In this document: piece after piece, positions 1 to 7,739 of the stretch
Numbering within the stretch: position 1 is the first letter of the stretch
How the letters are laid out: each line of letters begins with the position of its first letter
Assembly: GCA_945867285.1 (NCBI GenBank)
Contig: CAMBHX010000010.1
Coordinates: forward strand, 1 to 22,988
DNA length: 22,988 nt
Direction: 5' to 3'
Source: Sulfuricurvum sp. IAE1
GTDB taxonomy: Bacteria; Campylobacterota; Campylobacteria; Campylobacterales; Sulfurimonadaceae
Position numbers and translations under genes: made by a program
The notes under the pieces: model-generated
What the model was told of the DNA's origin: nothing
Seen by the model: only the letters and a program-made list of their open reading frames with translations
Database searches by the model: none

Positions 1-1249
1 TCAAAACGCCTCCATTATTGCTCATCGTCTCTACTTTGAGTGCCAACAGCGCTAAACGCAGACGATTGAACTCGCCTGAGCTTAATTTGTCCAATTTTGT
101 ACCCTCAAGACCTAACACAATTTTGTCGATACCCAAAAACGTACGCTCAAACTTGTGAATCTCTAAAACACACGGACGTAAATAGAGCAATGAAAGATAA
201 TGATTTAGTCTTGTTTGTAGAACAATTATTTCTCTGTGTCGTTTGGACGAAATTATTGAAGCTATTGAATCCAATTCTTTGTTAAACATGGCAATCTCTT
301 TTTCCAAGGTTCCCTTTGAGTGTTCAATATTTTGATAAGATTCAAGCTCAACAGCTTTTTGATTACGATATTCTAACGCTTCTGCAATCCCTCCATAGCG
401 ACGTTTTAGCTCTGATATTTGTTCCAAACGATCTAAAACGGCTTCTATTGATGTCTCTTCTAGTAGTTCTAGTTTCTCGATAGAATTTTCAAAGAGACTG
501 CGAAGCTCATTGAGCGCATCATCGATAAAATCACTGGGGGTATCCAATAATGCAAGAGCATTACTAACATGATGTTCATAGGCAAATATCCCTTGCGCTT
601 TAGCGATAGCTTCTTGAATCTTCTCTTTTTTAGAGAGCTGTTTTTTGATAGAATTGAGTTCTTCATCTTCTCCAACAATGGGCTTAATAGCGTCAATTTT
701 GGCTATTTCAAACTGAGCAAACTCTTTTAGATCGGAGAGTTTTTTTTCAGATTCTTCTAGTTTTGCCAATTCATCAGACTGTTTTTTATGCTGTAAAAAT
801 ATCTCACTGTAGTGGTTCACAACACTCAAATATTCACTATCGTGGCTAGCTATGCGTTCATCTATCAATGAAATCAATGCATTAGGTTCAAAATCGCTAT
901 AATCTTTGAGACTTAAATGACGTAAATACTGTGAACTAATAAGCTCCATAGAGGATTTTGAGGTGCGCTGATTATTGATAAAATAGGAGGTTTTTTCTTT
1001 TTTGATATGACGAAAAACATTACTATCTTCATTAGTAATCCCATATTTTTCCTCATCAATGTCCCATTGTACTGAAGACTCTGCTATCGCAGCATCAACA
1101 CTGTCTAGCCCCAGTGATGCTAACAGCGAACGCATCAAAATTGATTTTCCGCTACCGCTTGGACCTGTGAAAACCACTAATCCTGATTTAAACTCGAGTT
1201 GTGCCTCTTTGAAACTCAAAAAATCTTTAAGATAAAAAGAGTCTATCAT
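1..1249 (-). CDS. recN: DNA repair protein RecN, 3' end cut by window edge
   Basis: RecN is an SMC-like ATPase that works on broken DNA ends in RecA-dependent double-strand break repair. About 416 codons are visible and the frame stays open to base 1, so the C-terminus lies outside; there is no internal stop. The N-terminus carries a Walker A loop (GPSGSGKS, about residues 30-37). The middle is a long Lys/Glu-rich region expected to form the coiled coil. Near the window edge the ABC signature LSSGEFNRLRLA matches the RecN-type signature loop; Walker B should lie just outside. The ATG overlaps the nadK stop codon as ATGA, so the two genes are translationally coupled. The same nadK-recN order is known in Campylobacter. 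The P-loop has Ser where many RecN proteins have Ala, a minor variation. Confidence 0.9.
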   Translation of the reverse strand, partial: MIDSFYLKDFLSFKEAQLEFKSGLVVFTGPSGSGKSILMRSLLASLGLDSVDAAIAESSVQWDIDEEKYGITNEDSNVFRHIKKEKTSYFINNQRTSKSSMELISSQYLRHLSLKDYSDFEPNALISLIDERIASHDSEYLSVVNHYSEIFLQHKKQSDELAKLEESEKKLSDLKEFAQFEIAKIDAIKPIVGEDEELNSIKKQLSKKEKIQEAIAKAQGIFAYEHHVSNALALLDTPSDFIDDALNELRSLFENSIEKLELLEETSIEAVLDRLEQISELKRRYGGIAEALEYRNQKAVELESYQNIEHSKGTLEKEIAMFNKELDSIASIISSKRHREIIVLQTRLNHYLSLLYLRPCVLEIHKFERTFLGIDKIVLGLEGTKLDKLSSGEFNRLRLALLALKVETMSNNGGVL

Positions 1250-2100
1250 TTTCCCCACCCTAGTTTTTCTTTGAGTACTTCAAAATAGTTAAACTCGGTG
1301 CGATGAATAAGCCGCGCATTTTTACTCGCAAGCTTGATATGAACGGTATCGGTATCACAAATCTCAATCATATCTTGACCATCTACGATGACTAATGCAC
1401 TAGCATCTAATGTCTTCATTTCTATCTCAAAATGCCCAGGAAGAACTGCAGGGCGTTGGGTAAGCGAATGCGGACAAATTGGTGTCAGTGCAAAGACATT
1501 ACTGTGTGGCAAGAGCACAGGTCCTCCTGCTGAGAGATTATATGCCGTGGAACCTGTAGGTGTTGAGAGAACAACACCATCGCCATAATAGGTATTAAAA
1601 GGTTTACCATCGAGTGATGTTTCCAATCGTATCATCTTGGCGATAGAGGGACGTGTCAAAACAATATCATTAAAGGCGACGATATGGCTCACACTGTTTT
1701 TGGTCGTAATCGTTGCTTGAAGCATCGCACGTTCATCAACATTGTAATCCCCGATCAAGAGTTTTTGGATGAAATTTTCCAAATCTACAAAATCCAAGTC
1801 CGCCAAAAAACCCAACTTCCCTGCATGAATACCTAAAACGGGGAGTTGGAATTCGTAACTACGTCGCACAGCCGAAATCAGCGTCCCATCCCCTCCAATG
1901 GTCACTAAAAAATCCGATTTTTGGCACATGATCTCAAAAGGTTGCCCCATAATCCCAATCATTCCACCACTCACATGGTCGATTAGCACATCAATACCGT
2001 TAGATTCAAACAAGTGTTTTGCTTCTAAAAACATCTCTTTGAGCTCAGGCGTTGAGGGGCGCAGTATAATCCCAACAGTTTTAATATTATTTAATTTCAA
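1246..2100 (-). CDS. nadK: NAD kinase
   Basis: NAD kinase phosphorylates NAD to NADP with ATP or polyphosphate in the cytoplasm. The 284-residue length is usual for the family. The diagnostic GGDGT motif is at residues 69-73, and the second conserved segment, YGDGVVLSTPTGSTAY, contains the TPTGSTAY NAD-binding loop; FNDIVLTRP matches the conserved ND segment. The start used is TTG, preceded by a GATGAGA Shine-Dalgarno-like stretch; the nearby ATG upstream is out of frame and quickly meets a stop. The gene is first in an operon with recN, sharing an ATGA overlap, and is divergent from pta. A TTGCAA-N16-TATAAT promoter lies upstream and its -35 element sits inside a long dyad. Confidence 0.95.
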   Translation of the reverse strand: MKLNNIKTVGIILRPSTPELKEMFLEAKHLFESNGIDVLIDHVSGGMIGIMGQPFEIMCQKSDFLVTIGGDGTLISAVRRSYEFQLPVLGIHAGKLGFLADLDFVDLENFIQKLLIGDYNVDERAMLQATITTKNSVSHIVAFNDIVLTRPSIAKMIRLETSLDGKPFNTYYGDGVVLSTPTGSTAYNLSAGGPVLLPHSNVFALTPICPHSLTQRPAVLPGHFEIEMKTLDASALVIVDGQDMIEICDTDTVHIKLASKNARLIHRTEFNYFEVLKEKLGWGK

Positions 2101-2129
2101 TTTTGTCTCATCTGTTTAAAAGGTCTCTA

Positions 2130-2157
2130 ATTATAACTTGTCTTTTGGCAGTTGCAA
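2130..2157 (-). promoter_or_regulatory. Putative sigma-70 promoter of nadK-recN
   Basis: Read on the minus strand, a perfect -10 hexamer TATAAT (2135-2130) lies 16 bases downstream of TTGCAA (2157-2152), a 4/6 match to TTGACA. It is about 30 bases upstream of the nadK TTG codon. The -35 element is inside the dyad at 2145-2178. Confidence 0.55.
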
Positions 2158-2178
2158 AAAAATATTGCAAATTGCCAA
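2145..2178. promoter_or_regulatory. Long imperfect dyad between nadK and pta
   Basis: The left arm TTGGCA-G-TTGCAA and the right arm TTGCAA-A-TTGCCAA are inverted copies with one extra base, separated by a short A-rich spacer. Each arm also contains TTGCAA, itself a palindrome. The site overlaps the nadK -35 region and lies about 45-75 bases upstream of the pta -10, so it should not be transcribed from either promoter. That favours a protein-binding operator over an RNA hairpin. The binding protein is unknown. Confidence 0.5.
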
Positions 2179-2221
2179 GTTTTATATTATTGAGCATAAC
2201 AACTCATATTCTGTTCAATAG

Positions 2222-2230
2222 TGATAAAAT
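2222..2230 (+). promoter_or_regulatory. Extended -10 promoter of pta-ackA
   Basis: TGATAAAAT fits the extended -10 form TG-N-TANNNT. It predicts a start of transcription near 2237 and a leader of about 20 bases that contains the AAAGGG ribosome binding site at 2247-2252. Campylobacterotan vegetative promoters commonly lack a clear -35 element, and none is evident here. Confidence 0.5.
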
Positions 2231-2257
2231 ACTTTTATTGCAATCAAAAGGGTTAAT

Positions 2258-4342
2258 GTGAGTATGAAAAATCTTTATATCGCTTCGCTAGAACCAACTG
2301 CAGGTGCATTGATTATCTCCATGGGGATTATGGAACTACTCAAAAGTCGTGTTCATAAATTGGCATTTTTTCGACCTATTGTCAAAGATATTTCCAGTGT
2401 CGATAATGATATTGATTTTATGCTCAAACATTTCAGTCTAGATCAAGATTTAAAAGATTCATACGGATTTGGATTGGATGAAGTTGAGGCTCTTCTCTCG
2501 CAGGGGAAAGAGTCTGAGGTAATTGAACGATTATTGGAGCAATACCATGCATTGGAGGAACGGTATGATTTTGTCTTGATCCAAGGGCTGGATTATGCAT
2601 CGTTTTCCAATACACTCTCGTATAATTTCAATCATATCATTGCTAAAAATCTGCAAGCACCCTATATTAGTCTTATTAATGGAAAACACAAAAACTATGA
2701 ACAACTCATCCATGAAATTGATCTCGAACGCTCATCACTTATTCATGAACACGTAGAACATATCGCTATTTTTGTCAATCGTTTGGATGAAAATAACCAT
2801 CAATGTCTTAGTGAAAAGCATTGTAAAACTAATGTTCCCACATTTTTCATGGCAGAGATTGAGGAATTGGATCTCGTAAGTGTTGGTGAGGTGAAGCATG
2901 CACTGCAATGTCAGCAGCTTTTTGGTAATAAAAAAGATTTGGACCGAATTATCCGTAGGGCGAAAATTGCGGCAATGAATATTGAACATTTATTGGAACG
3001 GTTAGAGGATAGTGATTTTATTATAGTGCCTGGCGATCGATTAGATATTATATTGACGGTGCTGTATGCTAATTATTCCAAAGACTTTCCATCTATTGCC
3101 GGGATTCTCCTCACTGGAGGGTTTGTTCCACCTGAAAACTTTTTAAAGCTTATTAGCGGGATTGATTTTTTAAGTATCCCTATCTTTACGGTTGAAAGTG
3201 ATACCTATAAAAGTGCCGTCCTAATAGATGATATTTCCGCTTCCCTTCACCCGCAACAAAGTCGTAAGATTGCCCTTGCAATGGGAGAATTTATGAAGGC
3301 AATTGATATTGAAGTTCTTCAAGAACGTCTACGCACTGCACGTAGTGACATTATCACTCCTGCTATGTTTGAATATACATTGTATCAGCGTGCTAGAGAA
3401 GTGCGTAAGCGGATTGTTCTGCCCGAGAGTAATGATGAGCGTATTTTGCGAGCTGCTGAGATTTTGTTACGACGTGATGCGGTCGAACTTATTTTATTGG
3501 GAGAGCGGGAGAGCATTTTGCATCATGCTAATACACTGGGGCTTGATATATCTAATGCTACCATTATTGATTCAGCCACTTCACCATTAATGCAGCAGTA
3601 TGCGGACGATTTTTATACCATGCGTCGCCACAAAGGGCTTACGAAAAATATTGCTCGTGAAGCTATGACTCATGGTACTTATTTTGCCACAATGATGGTA
3701 CAAAACGGTGATGCAGATGGGATGGTTTCGGGTGCACTTCATACAACACAAGATACTGTTTTACCCGCATTGCAGATTATTAAAACTGCTCCTGAAGTAT
3801 CATTAGTATCGAGTCTTTTTTTCATGTGTATGGAGACTGAAGTACTCGTTTATGCCGATTGTGCGATCAATCAAGACCCAACTGCTTCGCAACTGGCAGA
3901 GATCGCGATTGCTTCTGCGCTAAGTGCTAAAACTTTTGGTATTGAACCACGTATCGCCATGTTGTCTTACTCTACAGGCAGTTCAGGACATGGGGATCAC
4001 GTGGATAAAGTGCGAGAAGCAACAGCAATCGTAAAAGAACGCTATCCCCACATCCTTATTGAGGGACCAATTCAATATGACGCCGCTATAGACCCAGGCG
4101 TTGCACACATAAAACTCCCAAAATCAAGTGTTGCAGGACAGGCAACTGTATTTATTTTCCCTGATTTGAATACGGGAAATAATACTTACAAAGCAGTTCA
4201 GCGTTCAGCGGGTGCTATTGCTATTGGTCCGATTTTGCAAGGGCTAAATAAACCCATCAACGATCTCAGCCGTGGATGTGAAATTGCTGATATTGTTAAT
4301 ACGGTCCTTATCACCGCCATTCAAGCTCAAAGTGAAATTTAA
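2258..4342 (+). CDS. pta: Phosphate acetyltransferase, long form
   Basis: Pta converts acetyl-CoA and phosphate to acetyl phosphate and CoA. At 694 residues this is the long, three-part form: an N-terminal dethiobiotin-synthetase-like domain (about 1-200), a DRTGG domain (about 210-330), and the C-terminal catalytic PTA domain (about 380-690). The catalytic domain shows RIVLPESNDERILRAA, then DGMVSGALHTTQDT and the segment LSYSTGSSG. The N-terminal P-loop position reads EPTAGALI, without the Lys of a working Walker A, so this domain is probably regulatory or structural. The start may be GTG at 2258 or ATG at 2264; AAAGGG is 5 bases from the GTG, which I prefer. The stop overlaps the ackA start as TAATG. 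Confidence 0.95.
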   Translation: MSMKNLYIASLEPTAGALIISMGIMELLKSRVHKLAFFRPIVKDISSVDNDIDFMLKHFSLDQDLKDSYGFGLDEVEALLSQGKESEVIERLLEQYHALEERYDFVLIQGLDYASFSNTLSYNFNHIIAKNLQAPYISLINGKHKNYEQLIHEIDLERSSLIHEHVEHIAIFVNRLDENNHQCLSEKHCKTNVPTFFMAEIEELDLVSVGEVKHALQCQQLFGNKKDLDRIIRRAKIAAMNIEHLLERLEDSDFIIVPGDRLDIILTVLYANYSKDFPSIAGILLTGGFVPPENFLKLISGIDFLSIPIFTVESDTYKSAVLIDDISASLHPQQSRKIALAMGEFMKAIDIEVLQERLRTARSDIITPAMFEYTLYQRAREVRKRIVLPESNDERILRAAEILLRRDAVELILLGERESILHHANTLGLDISNATIIDSATSPLMQQYADDFYTMRRHKGLTKNIAREAMTHGTYFATMMVQNGDADGMVSGALHTTQDTVLPALQIIKTAPEVSLVSSLFFMCMETEVLVYADCAINQDPTASQLAEIAIASALSAKTFGIEPRIAMLSYSTGSSGHGDHVDKVREATAIVKERYPHILIEGPIQYDAAIDPGVAHIKLPKSSVAGQATVFIFPDLNTGNNTYKAVQRSAGAIAIGPILQGLNKPINDLSRGCEIADIVNTVLITAIQAQSEI

Positions 4343-5457
4343 TGAGTATTTTGGTGATCAATGCCGGTAGCTCCTCTATTAAATACAGCATTTATGATTC
4401 TAAAACACTCAAAGTCATTGACCATGGGCTTATAGAAGAGCTTGCTTCACATCACGAGGGCTTTGACATAATGGCTAAACAGCTTGAGCAACATGGCATT
4501 GACATTACTAAAATCGATGCCATTGGTCATCGTGTTGTCCATGGAGGGGAGAGATTTTGCGACCCTGTCTTGATTGATGACGAGGTATTGCGTGAGATTG
4601 AAGCTCTTATTCCATTGGCACCCCTGCATAATCCTGCCAATATCGAAGGTATTCTAGCTGCACGTGCTATTGCTCCCAATGTCCCTAATTTTGCAATATT
4701 TGACACGGCATTTCACCAAACTATCCCTGAACATGCCTATCGTTATGCCCTGCCCCATGATCTGTATGAATCCTATCATATTCGACGCTACGGGTTTCAC
4801 GGTACTTCGCACTATTATGTAAGTTCTCAGGCATCACTAATGCTTCAAAAACCTCTTGCGTCTCTCAATCTCATTAGTTTTCATATTGGCAATGGTGTAA
4901 GTGCTTGCGCAATCAAGCAGGGTAAAAGCATCGATACTTCCATGGGAATGACTCCGCTGGAAGGGCTGATAATGGGAACACGAAGCGGTAGCATTGATCC
5001 TGCTGTTATCGTGTATTTGATGCATAAAAAAAAGATGACCATTGAAGAAATAGATGTTCTTTTGACTAAAAAAAGTGGCTTGCTGGCTATTACTGGAACT
5101 AGTGATTTACGTCTTATAATTGATGCAAAAGAAAAAGGTGACACAAACGCCTCTTTGGCGATTGATATGTTCACGTATACTCTCAAAAAACAGCTAGGTG
5201 CCTATATGGCAGTATTGCCAAGTATTGATGCCATTATTTTTACAGGAGGAATCGGAGAACACTCAGCTCTGATACGAACAATGATGTGTGATGAGCTGGA
5301 GCATTTAGGCATCAAGCTAGATGATGAGAAAAACCGTACCAGTATGCCTCAAATACAAGCTCAATCCAGTGCAATAGCACTACTTGTAATTCCAACAGAT
5401 GAAGAATATCAAATCGCATTATATGTTCAACAGCGTATATGTAAACTAAATTATTGA
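4342..5457 (+). CDS. ackA: Acetate kinase
   Basis: AckA transfers phosphate between acetyl phosphate and ADP, giving ATP and acetate, or activates acetate in reverse; with Pta it links acetyl-CoA to acetate. Family motifs appear in order: VINAGSSSIK with Asn7, GHRVVHGGE, FDTAFHQT (catalytic Asp), YGFHGTSH (His), MGTRSGSIDP (Arg) and IPTDEEYQIA (the C-terminal Glu). At 371 residues it is somewhat shorter than the usual 400 or so, but no catalytic block is missing, so the shortening is in peripheral loops. Its ATG overlaps the pta TAA by one base, making a two-gene operon. No strong hairpin-plus-T-run terminator is visible in the 120 bases that follow. Confidence 0.96.
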   Translation: MSILVINAGSSSIKYSIYDSKTLKVIDHGLIEELASHHEGFDIMAKQLEQHGIDITKIDAIGHRVVHGGERFCDPVLIDDEVLREIEALIPLAPLHNPANIEGILAARAIAPNVPNFAIFDTAFHQTIPEHAYRYALPHDLYESYHIRRYGFHGTSHYYVSSQASLMLQKPLASLNLISFHIGNGVSACAIKQGKSIDTSMGMTPLEGLIMGTRSGSIDPAVIVYLMHKKKMTIEEIDVLLTKKSGLLAITGTSDLRLIIDAKEKGDTNASLAIDMFTYTLKKQLGAYMAVLPSIDAIIFTGGIGEHSALIRTMMCDELEHLGIKLDDEKNRTSMPQIQAQSSAIALLVIPTDEEYQIALYVQQRICKLNY

Positions 5458-5471
5458 AGAAAATATTGGAT

Positions 5472-5490
5472 AAAGTAACCTGTCCCCTTT
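5472..5490 (+). repeat. REP-like sequence remnant between ackA and the cupin gene
   Basis: The segment reads AAAGTAACCTGTCCCCTTT and lies in the 120-base gap between convergent genes. It resembles the GGGGACAGGTTAC-type motif I associate with short palindromic repeats found near REP-associated Y1 transposases. No such transposase is in the window and only one copy is seen, so this is a similarity judgement only. Confidence 0.25.
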
Positions 5491-5577
5491 AAAGTTTATT
5501 TTCTATTAAAAATCTAAAAACTCACCCAGTGCATCCATCGGTTCAAATTTCCTTCATGCATAGGAAATACTAATTTT

Positions 5578-6192
5578 CTAAAGATGCCCCGTTTTTACAA
5601 AAATAATTGTTTCTTCCTCAACATAGGGAAAGTGGACACTCAAATGGGGACTTCGAATCCAACTTCCTTGTGGATATTTTCCATGTTCATCCATGAAAAT
5701 TCCTTTTAACACTAAAATTTCTTCACCGCCCCAGTGCTTATGGGGAGCAAACTTTTCATTTTTGGGCCATTTGACCAGTGCGGTTTGTTGATGTAAAGGG
5801 AGGACTTCCAGATTTCCCTGACCAGGTAGCCACTGTGCAGAAGATGTATGTACAATCATGGTTTGGTCATCGTTAAAATGGTTGATTTTACGAAAGATAA
5901 TGCATCCGCCGATTGATTTGACATGGGATTCATTTTCCTTGGGTAGTCGCAGATAAGTGCCTTGCGTAAACTCTCCAAATTCATTGATGTATGTCCCATC
6001 GAGGACAAAAATCTCTACACTGTTTGTTTTGGACGCTTGGGATAATACGGTATTTGTTTCTAGCTTCATCAGGGCCGTCTGAATATCATCTTTGGATGAA
6101 AGAAGTTTTTTGAAAACACCTGTTACTTGTGTCAGTTCCCACTCTAATTCTCTGGTGTTGACTAATACTTTTTGATCATAATTGCTATTCAT
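5578..6192 (-). CDS. ChrR-type double-cupin protein
   Basis: The protein has two ChrR-like cupin domains in tandem (about 40-115 and 125-212, counted from an upstream TTG at 6216 for a 212-residue form). ChrR in Rhodobacter is a zinc anti-sigma factor for the singlet oxygen response, but this protein lacks the N-terminal anti-sigma zinc domain. The second cupin keeps a full metal set: H159, H161, E165 and H195, with the same spacing as the ligands I recall for ChrR (H141, H143, E147, H177). The first keeps E68 and H98 at the matching spacing but has Ser and Thr at the two His positions, so it is probably metal-free. I prefer ATG at 6192 (204 residues) over TTG at 6216, which would overlap the upstream ORF. 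The substrate or partner is unknown. Confidence 0.8.
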   Translation of the reverse strand: MNSNYDQKVLVNTRELEWELTQVTGVFKKLLSSKDDIQTALMKLETNTVLSQASKTNSVEIFVLDGTYINEFGEFTQGTYLRLPKENESHVKSIGGCIIFRKINHFNDDQTMIVHTSSAQWLPGQGNLEVLPLHQQTALVKWPKNEKFAPHKHWGGEEILVLKGIFMDEHGKYPQGSWIRSPHLSVHFPYVEEETIIFVKTGHL

Positions 6193-6205
6193 GCTTGACT
6201 CGTAT

Positions 6206-6349
6206 TTAATATCCAATCATTTCACCCTCAATATAACTGAGCGCTTTTTTGAGTGCATGTATGGCAGTTGTATTATCCTCTTGGAGATTTTCAAGAGATA
6301 GAGCTTTTAGTTTTTCAAGATAGATGGTTAATTTTTCTGCTTCGCTCAT
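6206..6349 (-). CDS. Small hypothetical protein, 47 aa
   Basis: I do not recognise this protein. It is short, charged and Leu/Glu/Lys-rich, with a pattern suggesting two amphipathic helices, and has no Cys, signal peptide or membrane segment. The start at 6349 is supported by GGAG five bases upstream (TTGGAGCCATC-ATG). A longer reading from 6403 would run through the promoter-like elements and has no comparable ribosome site. It is immediately upstream of the cupin gene, 13 bases before that gene's preferred ATG, so the two probably share an mRNA. A role with the cupin protein is possible but only inferred from position. Confidence 0.55.
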   Translation of the reverse strand: MSEAEKLTIYLEKLKALSLENLQEDNTTAIHALKKALSYIEGEMIGY

Positions 6350-6364
6350 GATGGCTCCAAGTCT

Positions 6365-6392
6365 ATTGTAAGTATTATCGTGAATAATACAA
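6365..6392 (-). promoter_or_regulatory. Putative promoter with overlapping operator dyad
   Basis: On the minus strand, TTGTAT (6392-6387) and TACAAT (6370-6365) are 16 bases apart, and a perfect dyad GTATTAT-tcacg-ATAATAC (6390-6372) fills the spacer. This is a classic repressor position. It would drive the 47-aa ORF and the cupin gene with a very short leader. The -35 match is poor. Confidence 0.4.
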
Positions 6393-6465
6393 TTTTTCTT
6401 CACAATTAGACTGTAATATTTTTAATACACAAGAATCTTAAGATGAAAAAATAGCATGCGTATGG

Positions 6466-7503
6466 CTAGCGATGATTGTTTACCGTTGATGGGATATGGT
6501 CGCCACTGGCTTGCAGAGAAATAGCTTCAGGGTATTGCTTGTAATGTTGACGGACCACATTTGCTAAGATAGTTTTTATACGTTCATCTACAAGGGTCCT
6601 GTCCTCTTGCCCTAAAGAATCAATTATAGATTGTAAAAGATTATTTTGCACACCATTTAATTTTCCGCTCCATGATTGTAAAAGCTTTCGACTCACATGA
6701 GCAGGCAATGACCCCATGATCCCGACATCATTTTGATCGTGTATCAGTAATCCCGATGTAGTACCACGATCGAGTGTTAACACCTGAAATAAATAGAGAG
6801 TATGGTAGTTCAACTGATTCATGAGTGCAGTATCATCATAATTAGAACGCTTTTGTATTGCATTGGAAATGATACTTATATAGGTATCAATCACTTTTTT
6901 CCCAAAGCTAGAAGCAAACTCTTGATCACCAGCCTCATCACCTGTGTTAAAATTTTCAAGATAAAAATGGGAAACACCTCTGTGACGTTCTAGTGCTGGA
7001 ATATGAAAATAACGATCCCCTTGAGCGCTTCCCTTTCCATAATAATCTCCTCCAGCTTCTTGAAGTGTCTGTTCAAACCGTGATGTATCTGCATTATCCG
7101 GATTGCTGGGGTTCAAATCTGCCATGATTCTCCAGTAGTCACCTCCATCACGCATCTGTGTCCAGCTAATATGCATATGCATCGAGGGTACCAGAGGATT
7201 TTGCGGGTGAATAATGGTTGATATGGCCGTTGCCGAAGAGAGTTTTTTACTGGCGTCATCATCATAATGTACTTGTGAATAATTGACTGATCCTCGATTG
7301 AACAATTGCTCATCTGATGATTCATATCGAACTCCTCCTCCGTGCGCCCCTTCATCACGAAACCACTCTACTGGACTAAACGGTTTGTCCGATCCTAGGG
7401 TACGTGAGAGGTCATTGAGTGCCTCTACAAAATGGGATTGCAATTGAGTAACGATGATTGAGGCCGTATGTGCGCTTGGAGACTTTGGAGCTATTCGTGT
7501 CAT
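6466..7503 (-). CDS. hemF: Oxygen-dependent coproporphyrinogen III oxidase, divergent
   Basis: HemF uses O2 to decarboxylate coproporphyrinogen III to protoporphyrinogen IX in haem synthesis. The family blocks align in order with the E. coli enzyme: WFRDEGAHGGGVRY, GSVNYSQVH, IIHPQNPLVPSMHMH (H109 aligns with the conserved His), ADLNP, ERHRGVSHFYLENFN, and LDRGTTSGLL followed by GSLPAHV. The match is clear but distant, and at 345 residues it is longer than the roughly 300 of E. coli HemF, with extra sequence mainly at the N-terminus and in the middle. Its presence implies that the organism makes haem while exposed to oxygen. The ATG at 7503 has only a weak ribosome site. Downstream on the same strand, after about 115 bases, come the 47-aa ORF and the cupin gene. 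Confidence 0.85.
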   Translation of the reverse strand: MTRIAPKSPSAHTASIIVTQLQSHFVEALNDLSRTLGSDKPFSPVEWFRDEGAHGGGVRYESSDEQLFNRGSVNYSQVHYDDDASKKLSSATAISTIIHPQNPLVPSMHMHISWTQMRDGGDYWRIMADLNPSNPDNADTSRFEQTLQEAGGDYYGKGSAQGDRYFHIPALERHRGVSHFYLENFNTGDEAGDQEFASSFGKKVIDTYISIISNAIQKRSNYDDTALMNQLNYHTLYLFQVLTLDRGTTSGLLIHDQNDVGIMGSLPAHVSRKLLQSWSGKLNGVQNNLLQSIIDSLGQEDRTLVDERIKTILANVVRQHYKQYPEAISLQASGDHIPSTVNNHR

Positions 7504-7518
7504 TCATATCACTTTAAA

Positions 7519-7553
7519 AGAGTTTGGATATCAAATGATACCCTTTAGACTCT
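7519..7553 (-). terminator. Hairpin upstream of hemF, terminator- or attenuator-like
   Basis: On the minus strand the core GGGTATCA-TT-TGATATCC can form a stem with one G-T wobble, and outer arms AGAGT and ACTCT also pair, followed by TTTT. It lies between the possible 52-aa ORF and the hemF start. The T-run is short, so it could be a weak terminator or a leader structure. Confidence 0.35.
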
Positions 7554-7710
7554 ATAAAAAACTTGACCTGTGGGCAAAACTCTCGATAAGTTCAAACTTG
7601 CTCTCAATATTCTTATAACTATGATTCCCACCCTCATCCACTATGACCGTTGCATCTTCAAATTTTCGTTGTGCTACGCTATAGTCCAAATAGAAGTTCT
7701 CGACACTCAT
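7552..7710 (-). CDS. Possible small protein, 52 aa, upstream of hemF
   Basis: An open frame from ATG at 7710 to TAG at 7552 starts MSVENFYLDYSVAQRK and ends AHRSSFL. It is acidic, with ordinary codon use for this genome, and fills most of the otherwise empty 269-base hemF-aspS gap. It has no signal peptide or membrane segment and I do not recognise it. The ribosome site (GGTAAG, two bases from the ATG) is weak, so translation is uncertain. If real it would be the gene before hemF, separated by the hairpin at 7519-7553. Confidence 0.4.
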   Translation of the reverse strand: MSVENFYLDYSVAQRKFEDATVIVDEGGNHSYKNIESKFELIESFAHRSSFL

Positions 7711-7739
7711 AACTTACCAAACCAAAAGATTAGTAGCGG

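Noticed and set aside
1..1249. recN as a broken gene, since no complete long ORF is present
   Set aside because: The frame is open without interruption from the ATG at 1249 to the window edge, so it is cut only by the window.
3303..3590. Plus-strand 95-codon ORF within pta
   Set aside because: It is in another frame of a clearly coding region, Cys/Leu-rich and without family features.
5026..5033. Run of eight A in ackA as a phase-variable tract
   Set aside because: It encodes Lys-Lys-Lys in a housekeeping enzyme, is short, and the reading frame is intact; such runs are common in AT-rich genomes.
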